NCBI RefSeq assembly: GCF_009811415.1 | Contig: NZ_BLIG01000037.1 | Coordinates: 51,895 to 115,894, forward strand | Reading direction: 5' to 3' | DNA: 64,000 nt | From: Alteromonas sp. KUL106 | GTDB taxonomy: Bacteria > Pseudomonadota > Gammaproteobacteria > Enterobacterales > Alteromonadaceae | Part shown: positions 37,898-47,672 of the stretch, in pieces | Layout: each line of letters opens with the position of its first letter | Numbering within the stretch: position 1 is the first letter of the stretch | Program-made: the position numbers and the translations under genes | Notes under the pieces: model-generated | What the model was told of the DNA's origin: nothing | Databases searched by the model: none | What the model saw: only the letters and a program-made list of their open reading frames with translations

Positions 37898-40132
37898 CTA
37901 TGCTTGCGCTTTTATCGCGTTAGACCAATATTCAATGGGCGCAGGCTTACCAAACAGGAAACCTTGAAAATGTTTAAAGCCCATCTCTTTGAGTACCGAC
38001 AATTGAGCAGGTGTCTCTACACCCTCTGCGATGGTTTGCATTTCTAAACTCTTAGCGAGATCTAATGTCATCTTGACAATTTTTCGATGCCTTTCAGACG
38101 TCTCAACGCGATCAATAAATTCTCTATCAACTTTTATAACGCTAGCCGACATATCTATTAGCTGAGAGAGTGATGCGTGGCCCGTGCCAAAATCATCAAT
38201 TATGATTGTCGCCCCTACATTAGCTAACGATGTTAAACGCCGTTTTGTTTCATTGTGGCTGGCCAAAACCGAGGTTTCAGTGAGCTCTAATTTTAAGCTC
38301 TGGCACAGTTTAGGGCTTTCAGAAAAGCGTCGTAAAAGCTTTTCATAGAAAAGGTCGTTGAGTAGTTCTGGGCCAGATAGGTTGATAGCAACAGGCACTC
38401 GCGGCAAGTTCGAAGGCCATGTATCCAGAAGAGAGAGGGTAGCGTCAATAATTTTTTGAGTGAACAGCACTTCCCATTGATTCACTTCTACCAATGGAAG
38501 AAACTGATGTGGTTGCAATATTGACCCAGATGACGGTTCTTTCAAACGAGCGAGTACTTCATACCCAATTATCGTTTCGTCTATAGACACTTGAGGCTGC
38601 AAATATATTGCAAGGCAGCCATTATCAAGCAGCGCTTTCACTCTGTCCTTTTGCTGAGTATTTTCCCTAATGGACTTCACTGTATTTGCACTAAACGACA
38701 TATAGGGTAGTAATTCAGTGCTTTGACTCAATGCTATTGAGCAACATTCCGCTGCGGCATCAACACTGACATCTCGACTCACATGATAATGGCCCGCTCG
38801 CCATTTTAGCGTATGATCTACCTCGCTGTTGCCCAAATTAATGGCGATAGTAGCGGGTAGTTTACGGTTTAAATAGTGTTCAATGGTGTGTGAAGATAGC
38901 TGATTAGCATTAAGGATAATCAAGAACTTAGCGCCAGGGAACTGATAAATCTTTACGTTACTGGCGAATTCATTCTGTAGCAGAGCTGCTACGTTCACGA
39001 TGAGCTTATTACCTTGGCTATAACCATACTGAAGATTTATTTCACGAAGGTTGGAAAGTTTTAAAAGTATTATGTGGCGATTGAAAATGCTATCGCTAGA
39101 CTCTGCCTTTTTCCAAAAGTGATGATTCTTCAAGCCTGTAAGCTCATTAAAGTAATGCTTTTCGTACTGTTGCTTTTTGAAAGCATCGAGTTCCATCAGG
39201 CTCTTTTTATTAGCAGATAAATCGTGGCAATGAATAAGCTGTTTTTTATGGTGCATTAAACTCGCTGGCTGGATTTCAAACTCTTGCTCTGGATTATCAT
39301 AAATTGAGGCGGTTTGGTTCACCCCCCGTGTAATAGGAAGCGTTAACGTAAACAAATCTTGAATGTATTCGCTGTTGGGGCGAAATTTTTTGACTAACGC
39401 TCTGGCAGCTTTATTTGCTTGTAGAATTCGGCCCTGCTCATCACAAAAGAATGAAGGGGTCCCGCCGTTATTAAATATCTCTTGGTATCCTTTCACCAGT
39501 TTATTTAGCTTTCGGCTTTGTAACTGATTATGTTCCGACTGTTTTTCCAACGAGGACATAACACGCAACACAGCCATTGGAACGCAGAAATTAAAGAATA
39601 GGAAGAGTAGCGACGCAAGGTAAGTGTGCGTATACGGCAACGTAATATCGATACCAAATAAAGGCGAAAGCTTGACATTGTTTATCAGTAAATAATAAGG
39701 AACAAGGTTGAAAAGCATGGCAGCAATAGAGGCTTTTACACCGTACACAACGCGAACAATAATGGGAAGGGTGAAAAGGAAAAGTAAGCCGTATTGGGCT
39801 GACGGTAAATCGATAGTAAAAGACATAATGCATAAAGAGGCTGCGAGCACTATCGCAACTAAAAGGGCTGAAGCGATTTTGATGTGTTTTATGCCGACAG
39901 CTAAGGCCGTAAAAAGGAATGGAGCAAAACCTATTATTATGTAAAGAACATAATAAAGCTCTTGTACATAGGCAGTATAGGAAGAGTGTAAAACGATGGC
40001 AGAGGTGAGAACGACCGCCATGAGTAATATTGAGCGCAGTACGCTAAGCCGCCATATGTTAGCGTCAGTGGTTTTAAGATTTTCTTCGTTTAGGAGAAGA
40101 TAGTTTTTTATTATTTTCATTGCCCAAGACAT
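37898..40132 (-). CDS. Membrane EAL-domain protein with degenerate GGDEF
   Basis: From the ATG at 40132 the protein is 744 residues. It has an N-terminal membrane domain of about six helices (residues 30-200) and a linker with a PAS-like segment (about 215-320). The GGDEF domain is degenerate: the signature is replaced by FPGAKF near residue 405, so it cannot be a cyclase. The C-terminal EAL domain has YEVLARLKEP, with EVL as the signature, and IIDDFGTGHASLSQL, and appears competent for c-di-GMP hydrolysis. It probably lowers c-di-GMP in response to a membrane signal (inference). Confidence 0.93.
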   Translation of the reverse strand: MSWAMKIIKNYLLLNEENLKTTDANIWRLSVLRSILLMAVVLTSAIVLHSSYTAYVQELYYVLYIIIGFAPFLFTALAVGIKHIKIASALLVAIVLAASLCIMSFTIDLPSAQYGLLFLFTLPIIVRVVYGVKASIAAMLFNLVPYYLLINNVKLSPLFGIDITLPYTHTYLASLLFLFFNFCVPMAVLRVMSSLEKQSEHNQLQSRKLNKLVKGYQEIFNNGGTPSFFCDEQGRILQANKAARALVKKFRPNSEYIQDLFTLTLPITRGVNQTASIYDNPEQEFEIQPASLMHHKKQLIHCHDLSANKKSLMELDAFKKQQYEKHYFNELTGLKNHHFWKKAESSDSIFNRHIILLKLSNLREINLQYGYSQGNKLIVNVAALLQNEFASNVKIYQFPGAKFLIILNANQLSSHTIEHYLNRKLPATIAINLGNSEVDHTLKWRAGHYHVSRDVSVDAAAECCSIALSQSTELLPYMSFSANTVKSIRENTQQKDRVKALLDNGCLAIYLQPQVSIDETIIGYEVLARLKEPSSGSILQPHQFLPLVEVNQWEVLFTQKIIDATLSLLDTWPSNLPRVPVAINLSGPELLNDLFYEKLLRRFSESPKLCQSLKLELTETSVLASHNETKRRLTSLANVGATIIIDDFGTGHASLSQLIDMSASVIKVDREFIDRVETSERHRKIVKMTLDLAKSLEMQTIAEGVETPAQLSVLKEMGFKHFQGFLFGKPAPIEYWSNAIKAQA

Positions 40133-40284
40133 CACTATTAACTGCTGAGTGTTGTATTAGCCCAAAGTGAGTGTATTGAGACTAATTCGCATTTACACGT
40201 GAGTTAATATAACCGTTTAGCAAAGAGAGTGATAGGCAATAATTAGAAATTAGCTTATTTTTTACAGCGCGTTACGACGGCACA

Positions 40285-40320
40285 CGAAACACTTTCTCTA
40301 TTAACAAAAAAAGTGTTTCG
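40285..40320. repeat. 11-bp inverted repeat downstream of argA
   Basis: CGAAACACTTT and AAAGTGTTTCG form a perfect 11-bp stem with a loop of about 14 bases. No T tract follows on the minus strand. It may close the arg operon mRNA as a stabilising hairpin or act as an atypical terminator. Confidence 0.5.
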
Positions 40321-40341
40321 CTGTTTATAAGGAAGGAGAAA

Positions 40342-41652
40342 TTACACTGCCAAAGTAAACACTTTAGAGTTGCGCTGGAAGTTATATAGCTCTTTTTTCA
40401 CGGCCGGCAGCGCGCTAATGTCTGCAGGCTCAAAGCCTTGTTCTAAGAACCAGTGTGCGGTAACAGTGGTCAATACAAAAATGCGGTTAATCTCAGCTTC
40501 TTTTGCCCGTGCACGCACTTCATCTAAAATCCGTTCTCCACGGTTTTTGCCTCGATAATCTTGATGAGTTGCTACGCAGGCCAGTTCGGCACAGCCGTCT
40601 TCCGGGTATAAATACAAGGCAGCACAGGCGATGATCATGCCGTCACGCACGATAACAATAAACTGGTTTATTTCACTTTCTAAGCGCTCACGAGAACGCT
40701 TCACTAATACGCCGCTTTCTTCTAGTGGTTTTATTAGTTTTAAGATACCGCCCACATCTTCAATAGTGGCTGCACGCAGTTGTTCATAATGGTGTTCCAT
40801 TACCAGTGAGCCTGTACCGTCTCGAGTAAACAGTTCTTGTAGCAATGCGCCGTCTTTCTCATAGCTGATACAGTGAGCGCGAGGAACCCCAGCGGCGACG
40901 CTGGTGGTAAGGGCGCTTAATACGGTATCTTCTGTGGTAATGTCACCTGCCATGATCAGTTGTTCAAGCTGAGGGCGTTCTATAGTACGAAGCAGTCGAC
41001 CCTCGCGGTTATAGATGCCATCAAAGTTCGAAAATACGATAAGTTTATCTGCTTTTAAGGCAATTGCCGCTTGGGTAGCTACATCTTCATGGGATAAGTT
41101 AAACACTTCTCCCGTTGATGAGTAGCCCATAGGCGAAAGCAGCACAATTGAGCCATCGTTTAAATGATCGTTAATGCCGGTGGTATCGATGCGACGCACT
41201 AAACCGGTGTTTTCAAAGTCAACACCGCCTCTTACGCCCATCGGCTTTGCAACAACCAAGTTGCCTGAACACACGCGTATCTGTGAACCGTGCATAGGCG
41301 AGTTGGGAAGCCCCATAGTGAGCAGGGCTTCTACCTGAGAGCGCACTGAGCCAGCCGCATCTTTCACGCACTCAAGGGTTTGTTTGTCGGTAATGCGTAC
41401 GCCACTTTCAAAGCGACCTTCGATGTTGCGAAGGGCAACGCGCTGATCGATTTGGGGGCGGGCACCGTGTACCACAACAACGCGCACGCCCAAGCTGTTA
41501 AGCAGGGCAATGTCGTGAATAATATTGGGGAAATTAGGATGTTCAATGGCTTCGCCACCGAACATCAATACGAAGGTTTTTCCCTGGTGAGCATTAATAT
41601 AGGGCAGTGAACTGCGAAACAGTTTTATGCCGTCATGATGCGCTAATACCAT
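40342..41652 (-). CDS. argA: N-acetylglutamate synthase
   Basis: The 436-residue protein combines an amino-acid-kinase domain (about 1-285; VVVVHGARPQID, IVLLSPMGYSSTGEVFNL), which binds arginine, with a GNAT acetyltransferase domain (about 295-436; AALYLYPEDGCAELACVATHQDYRGKNRGERIL). It acetylates glutamate, the first committed step of arginine synthesis, and is normally feedback-inhibited by arginine. It is 18 bases downstream of argH. In Vibrio and relatives the two are fused as argHA; here they remain separate. AAGGAAC precedes the ATG. Confidence 0.97.
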   Translation of the reverse strand: MVLAHHDGIKLFRSSLPYINAHQGKTFVLMFGGEAIEHPNFPNIIHDIALLNSLGVRVVVVHGARPQIDQRVALRNIEGRFESGVRITDKQTLECVKDAAGSVRSQVEALLTMGLPNSPMHGSQIRVCSGNLVVAKPMGVRGGVDFENTGLVRRIDTTGINDHLNDGSIVLLSPMGYSSTGEVFNLSHEDVATQAAIALKADKLIVFSNFDGIYNREGRLLRTIERPQLEQLIMAGDITTEDTVLSALTTSVAAGVPRAHCISYEKDGALLQELFTRDGTGSLVMEHHYEQLRAATIEDVGGILKLIKPLEESGVLVKRSRERLESEINQFIVIVRDGMIIACAALYLYPEDGCAELACVATHQDYRGKNRGERILDEVRARAKEAEINRIFVLTTVTAHWFLEQGFEPADISALPAVKKELYNFQRNSKVFTLAV

Positions 41653-41670
41653 CTAAGCAGTTCCTTGTCG

Positions 41671-43053
41671 CTACCCTTGCTTATCCAAGTCTTCCAGCTC
41701 TTGATACAGTGCTTTCGTCACGGTTTCTTTGCTGGTGCCGCCCAAGATATTGCGTTGGTTAACGCCATACTCTAGCTGTAGTACTGGGTAAACATCATCT
41801 TCGATTTTGTCGCAAATTGCTTGCATGTCGCTCAGTGGCAAGTCTTCTATGGCACAGCCTTTTTCGATGGCTTGAAGCACAACGCGCCCTGCAATATCAT
41901 GACCTGTTCTAAACGGTACACCTTTACCAACCAAGTAATCGGCAAGCTCAGTTGCGTTAGAAAAGCCTTGGGTTGCGGCAACACGGCAGCGTTCTTCGTT
42001 AAGCTGCAGCGAGTCAAGCACTTCGCTGGCAATGCACAAACAGATGTGCCACTGATTTACTGTATCGATAGCGCCTTCTTTGTCTTCCTGCATATCTTTA
42101 TTGTACGCAAGAGGAAGGCCTTTCATGGTAACTAGCAGGGCTTGCAAAGAGCCAAACACACGGCCGCATTTACCGCGCATTAACTCGAGCGCATCAGGGT
42201 TTTTCTTCTGTGGCATAAGTGATGAGCCTGAGGTCACGCTATCACCAAGCTGTAAGAATCCCGCTTCACCAGAGTTGTAGAAAATCATGTCTTCGGCAAG
42301 ACGTGATAAGTGCATCATGCTGGTACTGGCCACAAATAAAAGCTCAAGTACAAAGTCTCGGTCTGACACAGCATCTAAGCTGTTTAGGCATGGTGAATCA
42401 AAGCCGAGTTCTTCTGCAATAGCATGGCGGTCCACTGGAAACGTGGTGCCTGCTAGCGCGCCTGAGCCTAAAGGGCACTGGTTCATGCGCACTTTTAAGT
42501 CGTCTAGACGACTCAAGTCGCGCTTAAGCATTTCAACATACGCTAAGCACCAGTGTGCAAAGTGAATAGGCTGTGCGCGCTGTAAGTGCGTATAACCGGG
42601 AATAATCGCTTCTTGATGACGGCTTGCGGCATTAAGAAGCGACTTAATAACACCTAATACATCACTGCGAAGTGAGGCAATATGTTCTCGTACCCACAGG
42701 CGAAAGTCAGTGGCAACCTGATCGTTACGGCTACGCCCCGTGTGAAGCTTACGACCAATGTCACCCAGCTTCTCGATAAGCGCGGCTTCAACGAAGCTGT
42801 GAATGTCTTCTTCACTAGACGCGTTAAAGTCTAATTCACCCGCATCAGCCTTGGCTTTCAACTCACTAAGTGCCGCTTCAAGCTGGGCTTGTTCGTCAGT
42901 GGTCAATACGCCTGCTTTTTGCAGTGCGCGCGACCAGCTGATAGAGCCTTGAATATCTTGGCTTGCCATAACTTGGTCAAACGGCAGTGAGTCGTTAACC
43001 TGTTTAAACATACTACTTGCACCGGATTCAAACCGGCCACCCCACAACGCCAT
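41671..43053 (-). CDS. argH: Argininosuccinate lyase
   Basis: The 460-residue fumarase/aspartase-superfamily enzyme has the signature GSSLMPQKKNPD, with the catalytic serine. It also has HTGRSRNDQVATDFRLW and PGYTHLQRAQPIHFAHW. It splits argininosuccinate into arginine and fumarate, the last biosynthetic step. AAGGAG precedes the ATG. It is cotranscribed with argG (40-base gap) and argA. Confidence 0.98.
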   Translation of the reverse strand: MALWGGRFESGASSMFKQVNDSLPFDQVMASQDIQGSISWSRALQKAGVLTTDEQAQLEAALSELKAKADAGELDFNASSEEDIHSFVEAALIEKLGDIGRKLHTGRSRNDQVATDFRLWVREHIASLRSDVLGVIKSLLNAASRHQEAIIPGYTHLQRAQPIHFAHWCLAYVEMLKRDLSRLDDLKVRMNQCPLGSGALAGTTFPVDRHAIAEELGFDSPCLNSLDAVSDRDFVLELLFVASTSMMHLSRLAEDMIFYNSGEAGFLQLGDSVTSGSSLMPQKKNPDALELMRGKCGRVFGSLQALLVTMKGLPLAYNKDMQEDKEGAIDTVNQWHICLCIASEVLDSLQLNEERCRVAATQGFSNATELADYLVGKGVPFRTGHDIAGRVVLQAIEKGCAIEDLPLSDMQAICDKIEDDVYPVLQLEYGVNQRNILGGTSKETVTKALYQELEDLDKQG

Positions 43054-43093
43054 GTGATGCTCCTTAAATGCTGTTCTTACCTAAACGTTACGT

Positions 43094-44305
43094 TTACTGT
43101 TCGCTTTGTTTTTTTAGTGCTTCGATACGACTTGAAAGGCTGAATAGGCGGATAAAGCCTTCAGCGTGCTTCTGGTCGTAAACATCATCAGCACCAAAGG
43201 TAGCAAAGTCTTCAGAGTAAAGGCTGTTAGGTGAGCGGCGTTGTGTAACCGTAGCTTGACCTTTGTACAGTTTAACCACGATATCGCCGGTGACTTTCTT
43301 GGCAAAGGAAGCGGCACCTGCAAGTAGCGCGTCGTTAAGCGCAGTAAACCAACGGCCATCGTACATGACGTGAGAGAACTCAAGACCAATTTGCTCACGG
43401 TACTTAAGGGCTGCTTTGTCTAGCACCATGGTTTCTAGGGCTTTATATGCTTTAAGCAGTACGGTGCCTCCTGGCGTTTCATAACAGCCACGGGACTTCA
43501 TACCGACAAGGCGGTTTTCAACAATGTCGATGCGTCCGACACCATGGGCCGCTGCTACGGTATTGAGTTTGACCAGCGCTTGATACGGCGATAATGCTTC
43601 ACCGTCAACATGAGTCAGCTTACCTTCGTCAAACGACAGCGTTACGCGCTCAGGGGTATCCGGTGCATCTTCTGGATCTACCGTTAGCGTCCACACTTGC
43701 TTGGTAGGCTCTTGCCATGGATCTTCTAGCTCGCCACCTTCGTGTGAAATGTGCCACGCGTTAGCATCGCGGCTGTAAATTTTTGTGGCTGACGCGGTAG
43801 TTGGAATATTGCGCTCAGCTAGATAAGCCAATAAGTCTTCACGGCTTACCATGTCCCACTCGCGCCATGGGGCAATAACGGTAAGATCTGGGGCAAGAGC
43901 AGCAAAGGTGCTTTCAAAGCGCACTTGGTCGTTACCTTTACCGGTACAACCGTGGCATAGCGCGTCCGCACCTACTTTACGGGCAATCTCAACTTGCGCT
44001 TTGGCGATAACTGGGCGCGCCATTGACGTACCTAATAGGTATTCACCTTCGTAAACCGCACCAGTAGTGATAGTAGGGAAAATGTATTCGCTTACGAATT
44101 CTTCTTTCAAATCAACAATGTGGCACTCGCTTGCGCCAGATGCGATAGCTTTTTCGTGAAGACCTTCAAGCTCTTCATCACCTTGGCCTACGTCGGCCGC
44201 AAATGCGACAACTTCACAGCCATAGTTTTCTTTTAGCCATGGAATGATGGCTGATGTATCAAGCCCGCCTGAATAGGCCAGCACGATTTTTTTAACGTTT
44301 TGCAT
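43094..44305 (-). CDS. argG: Argininosuccinate synthase
   Basis: The 403-residue protein has the N-type ATP pyrophosphatase P-loop in [13 protein letters not shown] and the citrulline/aspartate-binding region [15 protein letters not shown]. It condenses citrulline with aspartate using ATP. An AGGAG ribosome-binding site precedes the ATG. It sits between argF and argH, with short gaps of 25 and 40 bases. Confidence 0.98.
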   Translation of the reverse strand: MQNVKKIVLAYSGGLDTSAIIPWLKENYGCEVVAFAADVGQGDEELEGLHEKAIASGASECHIVDLKEEFVSEYIFPTITTGAVYEGEYLLGTSMARPVIAKAQVEIARKVGADALCHGCTGKGNDQVRFESTFAALAPDLTVIAPWREWDMVSREDLLAYLAERNIPTTASATKIYSRDANAWHISHEGGELEDPWQEPTKQVWTLTVDPEDAPDTPERVTLSFDEGKLTHVDGEALSPYQALVKLNTVAAAHGVGRIDIVENRLVGMKSRGCYETPGGTVLLKAYKALETMVLDKAALKYREQIGLEFSHVMYDGRWFTALNDALLAGAASFAKKVTGDIVVKLYKGQATVTQRRSPNSLYSEDFATFGADDVYDQKHAEGFIRLFSLSSRIEALKKQSEQ

Positions 44306-44330
44306 CTAAGTAGACTCCTTAGGCGCCCGT

Positions 44331-45242
44331 TTAGGCATTAAGTAATTGAGTAAGGATGGCGTTTTGGCCATGCATTCTATTTTCGGCTTGCTGCATTAAT
44401 AGCGACTTGTCGCTATCAATTAACGAGCCTGTAATTTCTAAATCGCGATGGGCAGGTTGGCAATGCATTACGTAACGTGCACCGGTTGCCTCCATCAGCG
44501 CTTCATTTACCTGATAAGGCATGAATTTTTCTTTGATCACTTCAAGTGGCGTGTCGTCACCCATTGAAAGCCATGTATCGGCATAAATAACGTCTGCACC
44601 ATTAGCGGCACTAAGATCTGTACTTTCAACAATCGATACGCCCGTTTTCTCCGCTATCGCTTTCGCTTGCGCCACAATTTCCGGTACGGCTTCATGACCT
44701 TCTGGCGTCACTACAACTTGGTTGCAACCTAGAAGCGCGCCAACAATTAACAGCGAATGGGTGACATTATTGCCGTCGCCTACATAAGCCATGGTAAGAC
44801 CTTCGGTTTTGCCAAATCGCTCAAACATCGTGAGGTAGTCGGCAAGGCCTTGGCACGGGTGGTATTTATCACACAGAGCATTAATAACAGGCACGTTGGC
44901 TGCCTTAGAAAAGGTTTCAAGAGTGCTATGAGAAAACACACGAGCCACAATTGCATCAGCCCAACACGCTAGGTTAGCCGCAGTATCTACAGCGTCTTCA
45001 CGACCAGCCAATTTACCTGACTGCACATCTAAATACACCATATGGCCGCCAAGCTTGTTAATACCAATATCAAAGCTTACGCGGGTGCGCAGAGACGGCT
45101 TTTCAAACAGGGCAACAATGGATTTTCCCGCTAGCACGTTACTGTAACTTGCGGGAGCTTGTTTAATTTCTACAGCCAATTGCAGCAAGTTTTTCATTGC
45201 GTCGGGTGTCCAGTCTGCAAAGGTGAGTAGGTCCTGTTTCAT
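44331..45242 (-). CDS. argF: Ornithine carbamoyltransferase
   Basis: The 303-residue enzyme has the carbamoyl-phosphate loop [15 protein letters not shown] (STRT-like, here SLRT), the second CP motif [14 protein letters not shown] and the ornithine/HCQP motif [11 protein letters not shown]. It makes citrulline. It overlaps the argB stop by four bases, indicating translational coupling, and also has its own GGAGAAG site. Confidence 0.98.
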   Translation of the reverse strand: MKQDLLTFADWTPDAMKNLLQLAVEIKQAPASYSNVLAGKSIVALFEKPSLRTRVSFDIGINKLGGHMVYLDVQSGKLAGREDAVDTAANLACWADAIVARVFSHSTLETFSKAANVPVINALCDKYHPCQGLADYLTMFERFGKTEGLTMAYVGDGNNVTHSLLIVGALLGCNQVVVTPEGHEAVPEIVAQAKAIAEKTGVSIVESTDLSAANGADVIYADTWLSMGDDTPLEVIKEKFMPYQVNEALMEATGARYVMHCQPAHRDLEITGSLIDSDKSLLMQQAENRMHGQNAILTQLLNA

Positions 45243-46069
45243 TGTACTTCTCCGGCATTGCCTTTTATTAAGTCCGTGTTTGTTGACTTTGTATTTGTCA
45301 GGGCTGAGGGCAGTATTTGCGTGCCCGTTTTCTTATTTAAAATGTCGTTGATATCGGCGGCCCAACTCGCGATGTAAACCGCGCGATCTAGGCTTTCAGC
45401 AGACGCCAGTGCGGCATCTACTTTCACTTTCATTCCGTCGGTGATCACGCCTTCATCTGCGTACTTCGATATGCTTGCAGCGTTAAGTTCGCTAATTAGC
45501 AATTTGTCACCGTCTAGCACACCGTCAACATTGGAAAGAAGTAAAAGCTCAGCATTAAGAAGTTCTGCGATAACCGTAGCGGCCTGATCGGCATTGACAT
45601 TCAGCAGCCTGCCTTGCGGGCTAGAGCCAATAGAACTGATAATCGGCAGCGTTGATTGAGCTAACACGCTTTTTAGAAACGATGCATCTGCTGTTGACGG
45701 CACGCCAACGGCGCCATACTGGTCAGCCAATGGCTCGCACACCACCATATTGCCGTCTAGTAACGATAAACCAACTGGAGTAATACCAGCAGCAAGCGCC
45801 GCTGCGCAAAGCTGTTTGTTTGCAGAGCCTGCGAGTGCACCGCAGATGTAGGGCATGTGCTCATCCGGTGTAACCCGAAGGCCATCAATTTTTGTACTTT
45901 GTAAACCAAGACTGGCCATAAGTGTTTCCACTAATGGACCACCGCCATGCACGACAACAACGGGGCGTGTGGCTTGTACGTCTTTAACGCTTAGAAATAA
46001 ACGGGTCATTGCCGCTGCATCGTCAAGCAATGCACCGCCAACTTTAATTACAATTGGTGAAACACTCAT
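45239..46069 (-). CDS. argB: Acetylglutamate kinase
   Basis: The 276-residue amino-acid kinase has [25 protein letters not shown] and [15 protein letters not shown]. It phosphorylates N-acetylglutamate. It overlaps both neighbours by four bases (argC and argF), forming a tightly coupled argC-argB-argF block. A C-terminal tail of about 20 polar residues ([19 protein letters not shown]) extends beyond the conserved core. Confidence 0.97.
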   Translation of the reverse strand: MSVSPIVIKVGGALLDDAAAMTRLFLSVKDVQATRPVVVVHGGGPLVETLMASLGLQSTKIDGLRVTPDEHMPYICGALAGSANKQLCAAALAAGITPVGLSLLDGNMVVCEPLADQYGAVGVPSTADASFLKSVLAQSTLPIISSIGSSPQGRLLNVNADQAATVIAELLNAELLLLSNVDGVLDGDKLLISELNAASISKYADEGVITDGMKVKVDAALASAESLDRAVYIASWAADINDILNKKTGTQILPSALTNTKSTNTDLIKGNAGEVQ

Positions 46070-47079
46070 AGCACTAACCCTGTCTCTACTGGTTGTTTCG
46101 TCATTATATTAAGGCACTGAATAGCCTGAGAGGCTGCACCTTTCATTACGTTATCTATTGCTGCTGTTACCACTGCGTATCCAGACGCTTCGTCTAGCTT
46201 CCAATGAAGATCAACAAATGGAGTATGAGCAACGTCGTCAATTTTTGGAAAACTCTTGCGCAAACGCACAATAGGCTTATCAGCATAGGCGTCAGTGTAC
46301 GCTTGTTCAAGTTGCTCGCTGGTGGTACCAGCTTTAACTTTCACGGTCACGGTTGCCAATATCCCGCGTTTAAAATTACCTAAGTGCGGCGTAAAAATAA
46401 CAGGCGTACCTAAGTAAGCTTCAATTTCAGGGGTATGACGGTGGCCGAGCACGCCATAGGCCTGCAGGCTCACCTCAAAAAAGCTGGTAGTTAGGCTTGC
46501 TTTTCGGCCTGCACCCGATACACCAGACACGGCGTTAATTACAGGGCGCACGCTGTCATCCAGCAAATTATGGGTCGCAAGGGGTTTAAGCGCACTAAGA
46601 CTCGCCGTGGGATAACAACCCGGCACAGCTATAACGTCTGCGTTTGCGATCTGCTCTTCGTGCCATTCGGCAAGACCATACACAGCCTGAGCCAAGCTTT
46701 GTCCCTGCGTATGAGGAAAACCATAAAATTGCTCGAAGACTTGGGTGTCTTTTAGCCTAAACGCGCCCGATAAATCGAGCACTTTAGCTTTACCTGAAGA
46801 CAAGATAGGCATCCAGTCGTGGCTGGCCTCGTGAGGCGTAGCCAGAAAAATAAAGTCGACGCCATTGGCCATTTCTTTAAGCGCTGCGTCTGAAATAGGC
46901 GTAAGCGTGGCGTTCACGTGAGCCAAGTTGCCGTGAAGCTCAGCAATATTTCTACCAGCATCGCTACTATTTTCAGATACATAAGTACCAGCCAACGCGA
47001 GTTTAGGGTGTTGAATAACCAACTGAACAAGTTGTGCCCCTGTGTAACCACTGGCACCAATAATTGAAACGCTGTACAT
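46066..47079 (-). CDS. argC: N-acetyl-gamma-glutamyl-phosphate reductase
   Basis: The 337-residue protein begins with the dinucleotide-binding motif [16 protein letters not shown] and has the active-site cysteine in [28 protein letters not shown] carries conserved histidines. It reduces acetylglutamyl phosphate with NADPH. It is the first gene of argC-B-F-G-H-A. Unusually, no Shine-Dalgarno sequence is visible: only 25 AT-rich bases separate the attenuator-like T tract from the ATG. Those bases include a half-conserved ARG-box-like stretch (ATAATTTAAAAATTCAAT on the plus strand). Confidence 0.97.
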   Translation of the reverse strand: MYSVSIIGASGYTGAQLVQLVIQHPKLALAGTYVSENSSDAGRNIAELHGNLAHVNATLTPISDAALKEMANGVDFIFLATPHEASHDWMPILSSGKAKVLDLSGAFRLKDTQVFEQFYGFPHTQGQSLAQAVYGLAEWHEEQIANADVIAVPGCYPTASLSALKPLATHNLLDDSVRPVINAVSGVSGAGRKASLTTSFFEVSLQAYGVLGHRHTPEIEAYLGTPVIFTPHLGNFKRGILATVTVKVKAGTTSEQLEQAYTDAYADKPIVRLRKSFPKIDDVAHTPFVDLHWKLDEASGYAVVTAAIDNVMKGAASQAIQCLNIMTKQPVETGLVL

Positions 47080-47103
47080 AATTTAAAAATTCAATAAAAG
47101 GAG

Positions 47104-47185
47104 AAAAAAATCACTTTTTACCTTTGTAAACTGGTTTGGCGAATATCCTTGCCCAACCGCGACCACATTACAAAGGTAAAAAGTG
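47104..47185 (-). terminator. Candidate attenuator hairpin before argC
   Basis: On the minus strand CACTTTTTACCTTTGTAA pairs perfectly over 18 bp with TTACAAAGGTAAAAAGTG. An inner GGTT-GGC/GCC-AACC stem lies within the loop. One A and then seven T residues follow directly, the form of an intrinsic terminator, although it lies just before argC rather than after a gene. The stem begins two bases after the stop codon of the leader ORF at 47188-47316, so a ribosome at the leader stop would mask it. Confidence 0.75.
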
Positions 47186-47187
47186 TG

Positions 47188-47316
47188 CTACCGAATAAGC
47201 ATAGATGTGCACACGCATCGTCGTGCGCTATGCAGGGAGTAGCCAGCCAGGGGAGAGGTAAACTCTTTATCGCTGTTAGTGGTTGAACCAACAACGCGAG
47301 TTGGTTGTGTCATCAT
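47188..47316 (-). CDS. Candidate arginine leader peptide (42 codons) upstream of argC
   Basis: The ORF starts with tandem ATG codons and has AGGAA six bases before the second. It encodes 42 residues including Arg at positions 7, 32, 33 and 42. The last sense codons are CTT-ATT-CGG before TAG, with a CGA-CGA pair ten codons earlier. The stop codon lies two bases from the attenuator-like hairpin. This is the geometry of an amino-acid leader peptide. I know of no such leader described for argC, so the call is inference from layout. The first codons themselves lie within a small hairpin (AACCAAC/GTTGGTT). Confidence 0.55.
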   Translation of the reverse strand: MMTQPTRVVGSTTNSDKEFTSPLAGYSLHSARRCVCTSMLIR

Positions 47317-47372
47317 CAATTCCTATCGTGTTACAACCCACATTTTCGGGTTGGATGCTTTAACCGTTGACT

Positions 47373-47400
47373 AGTTTAACGTTATTGAATTTTTATTCAA
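47373..47400 (-). promoter_or_regulatory. Candidate argC promoter
   Basis: TTGAAT (-35) and TAAACT (-10), separated by 16 bases, lie on the minus strand. The -35 element is embedded in ARG box 1, as expected for ArgR-repressed promoters. Each hexamer matches the sigma-70 consensus at four of six positions. Confidence 0.45.
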
Positions 47401-47422
47401 TAAAAATGTATAAATATTTTGT
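47384..47422. promoter_or_regulatory. Tandem ARG boxes (ArgR operator)
   Basis: Box 1 is ATTGAATTTTTATTCAAT (47384-47401), a perfect match to the consensus wnTGAATwwwwATTCAnw. Exactly three bases later comes box 2, AATGTATAAATATTTTGT (47405-47422), a partial match. The 18-3-18 layout is that of ArgR hexamer operators in enterobacteria. It lies about 300 bases upstream of argC. Confidence 0.88.
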
Positions 47423-47517
47423 TTTTATTGTTTATTTGATTTGCTATTAACAATTTCAGCAATAATACCTCTATAGTTATGACAGTCTGTTGACAACGTT
47501 TGCAAGAGAACTGAATA

Positions 47518-47533
47518 TTTATACCAGTCCGCA
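47518..47533. repeat. Half copy of the ATACCAGTCCGCA repeat
   Basis: TTTATACCAGTCCGCA repeats the left end of the palindromic element at 34833-34901. No right arm is visible within 150 bases, so it is a truncated or decayed copy. Confidence 0.45.
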
Positions 47534-47672
47534 CAATCAATGAGCGTATAAACGTTTCGTTTGTTTACGTTGAGTTTTTAGCTATGCATTTAGCTAAACT
47601 ATTGAACTTGCTATGAGTGGATGGCGTGACAAAGACGGGCTGAGAATTTTTTTTGGGATAAATGGAAATCAA

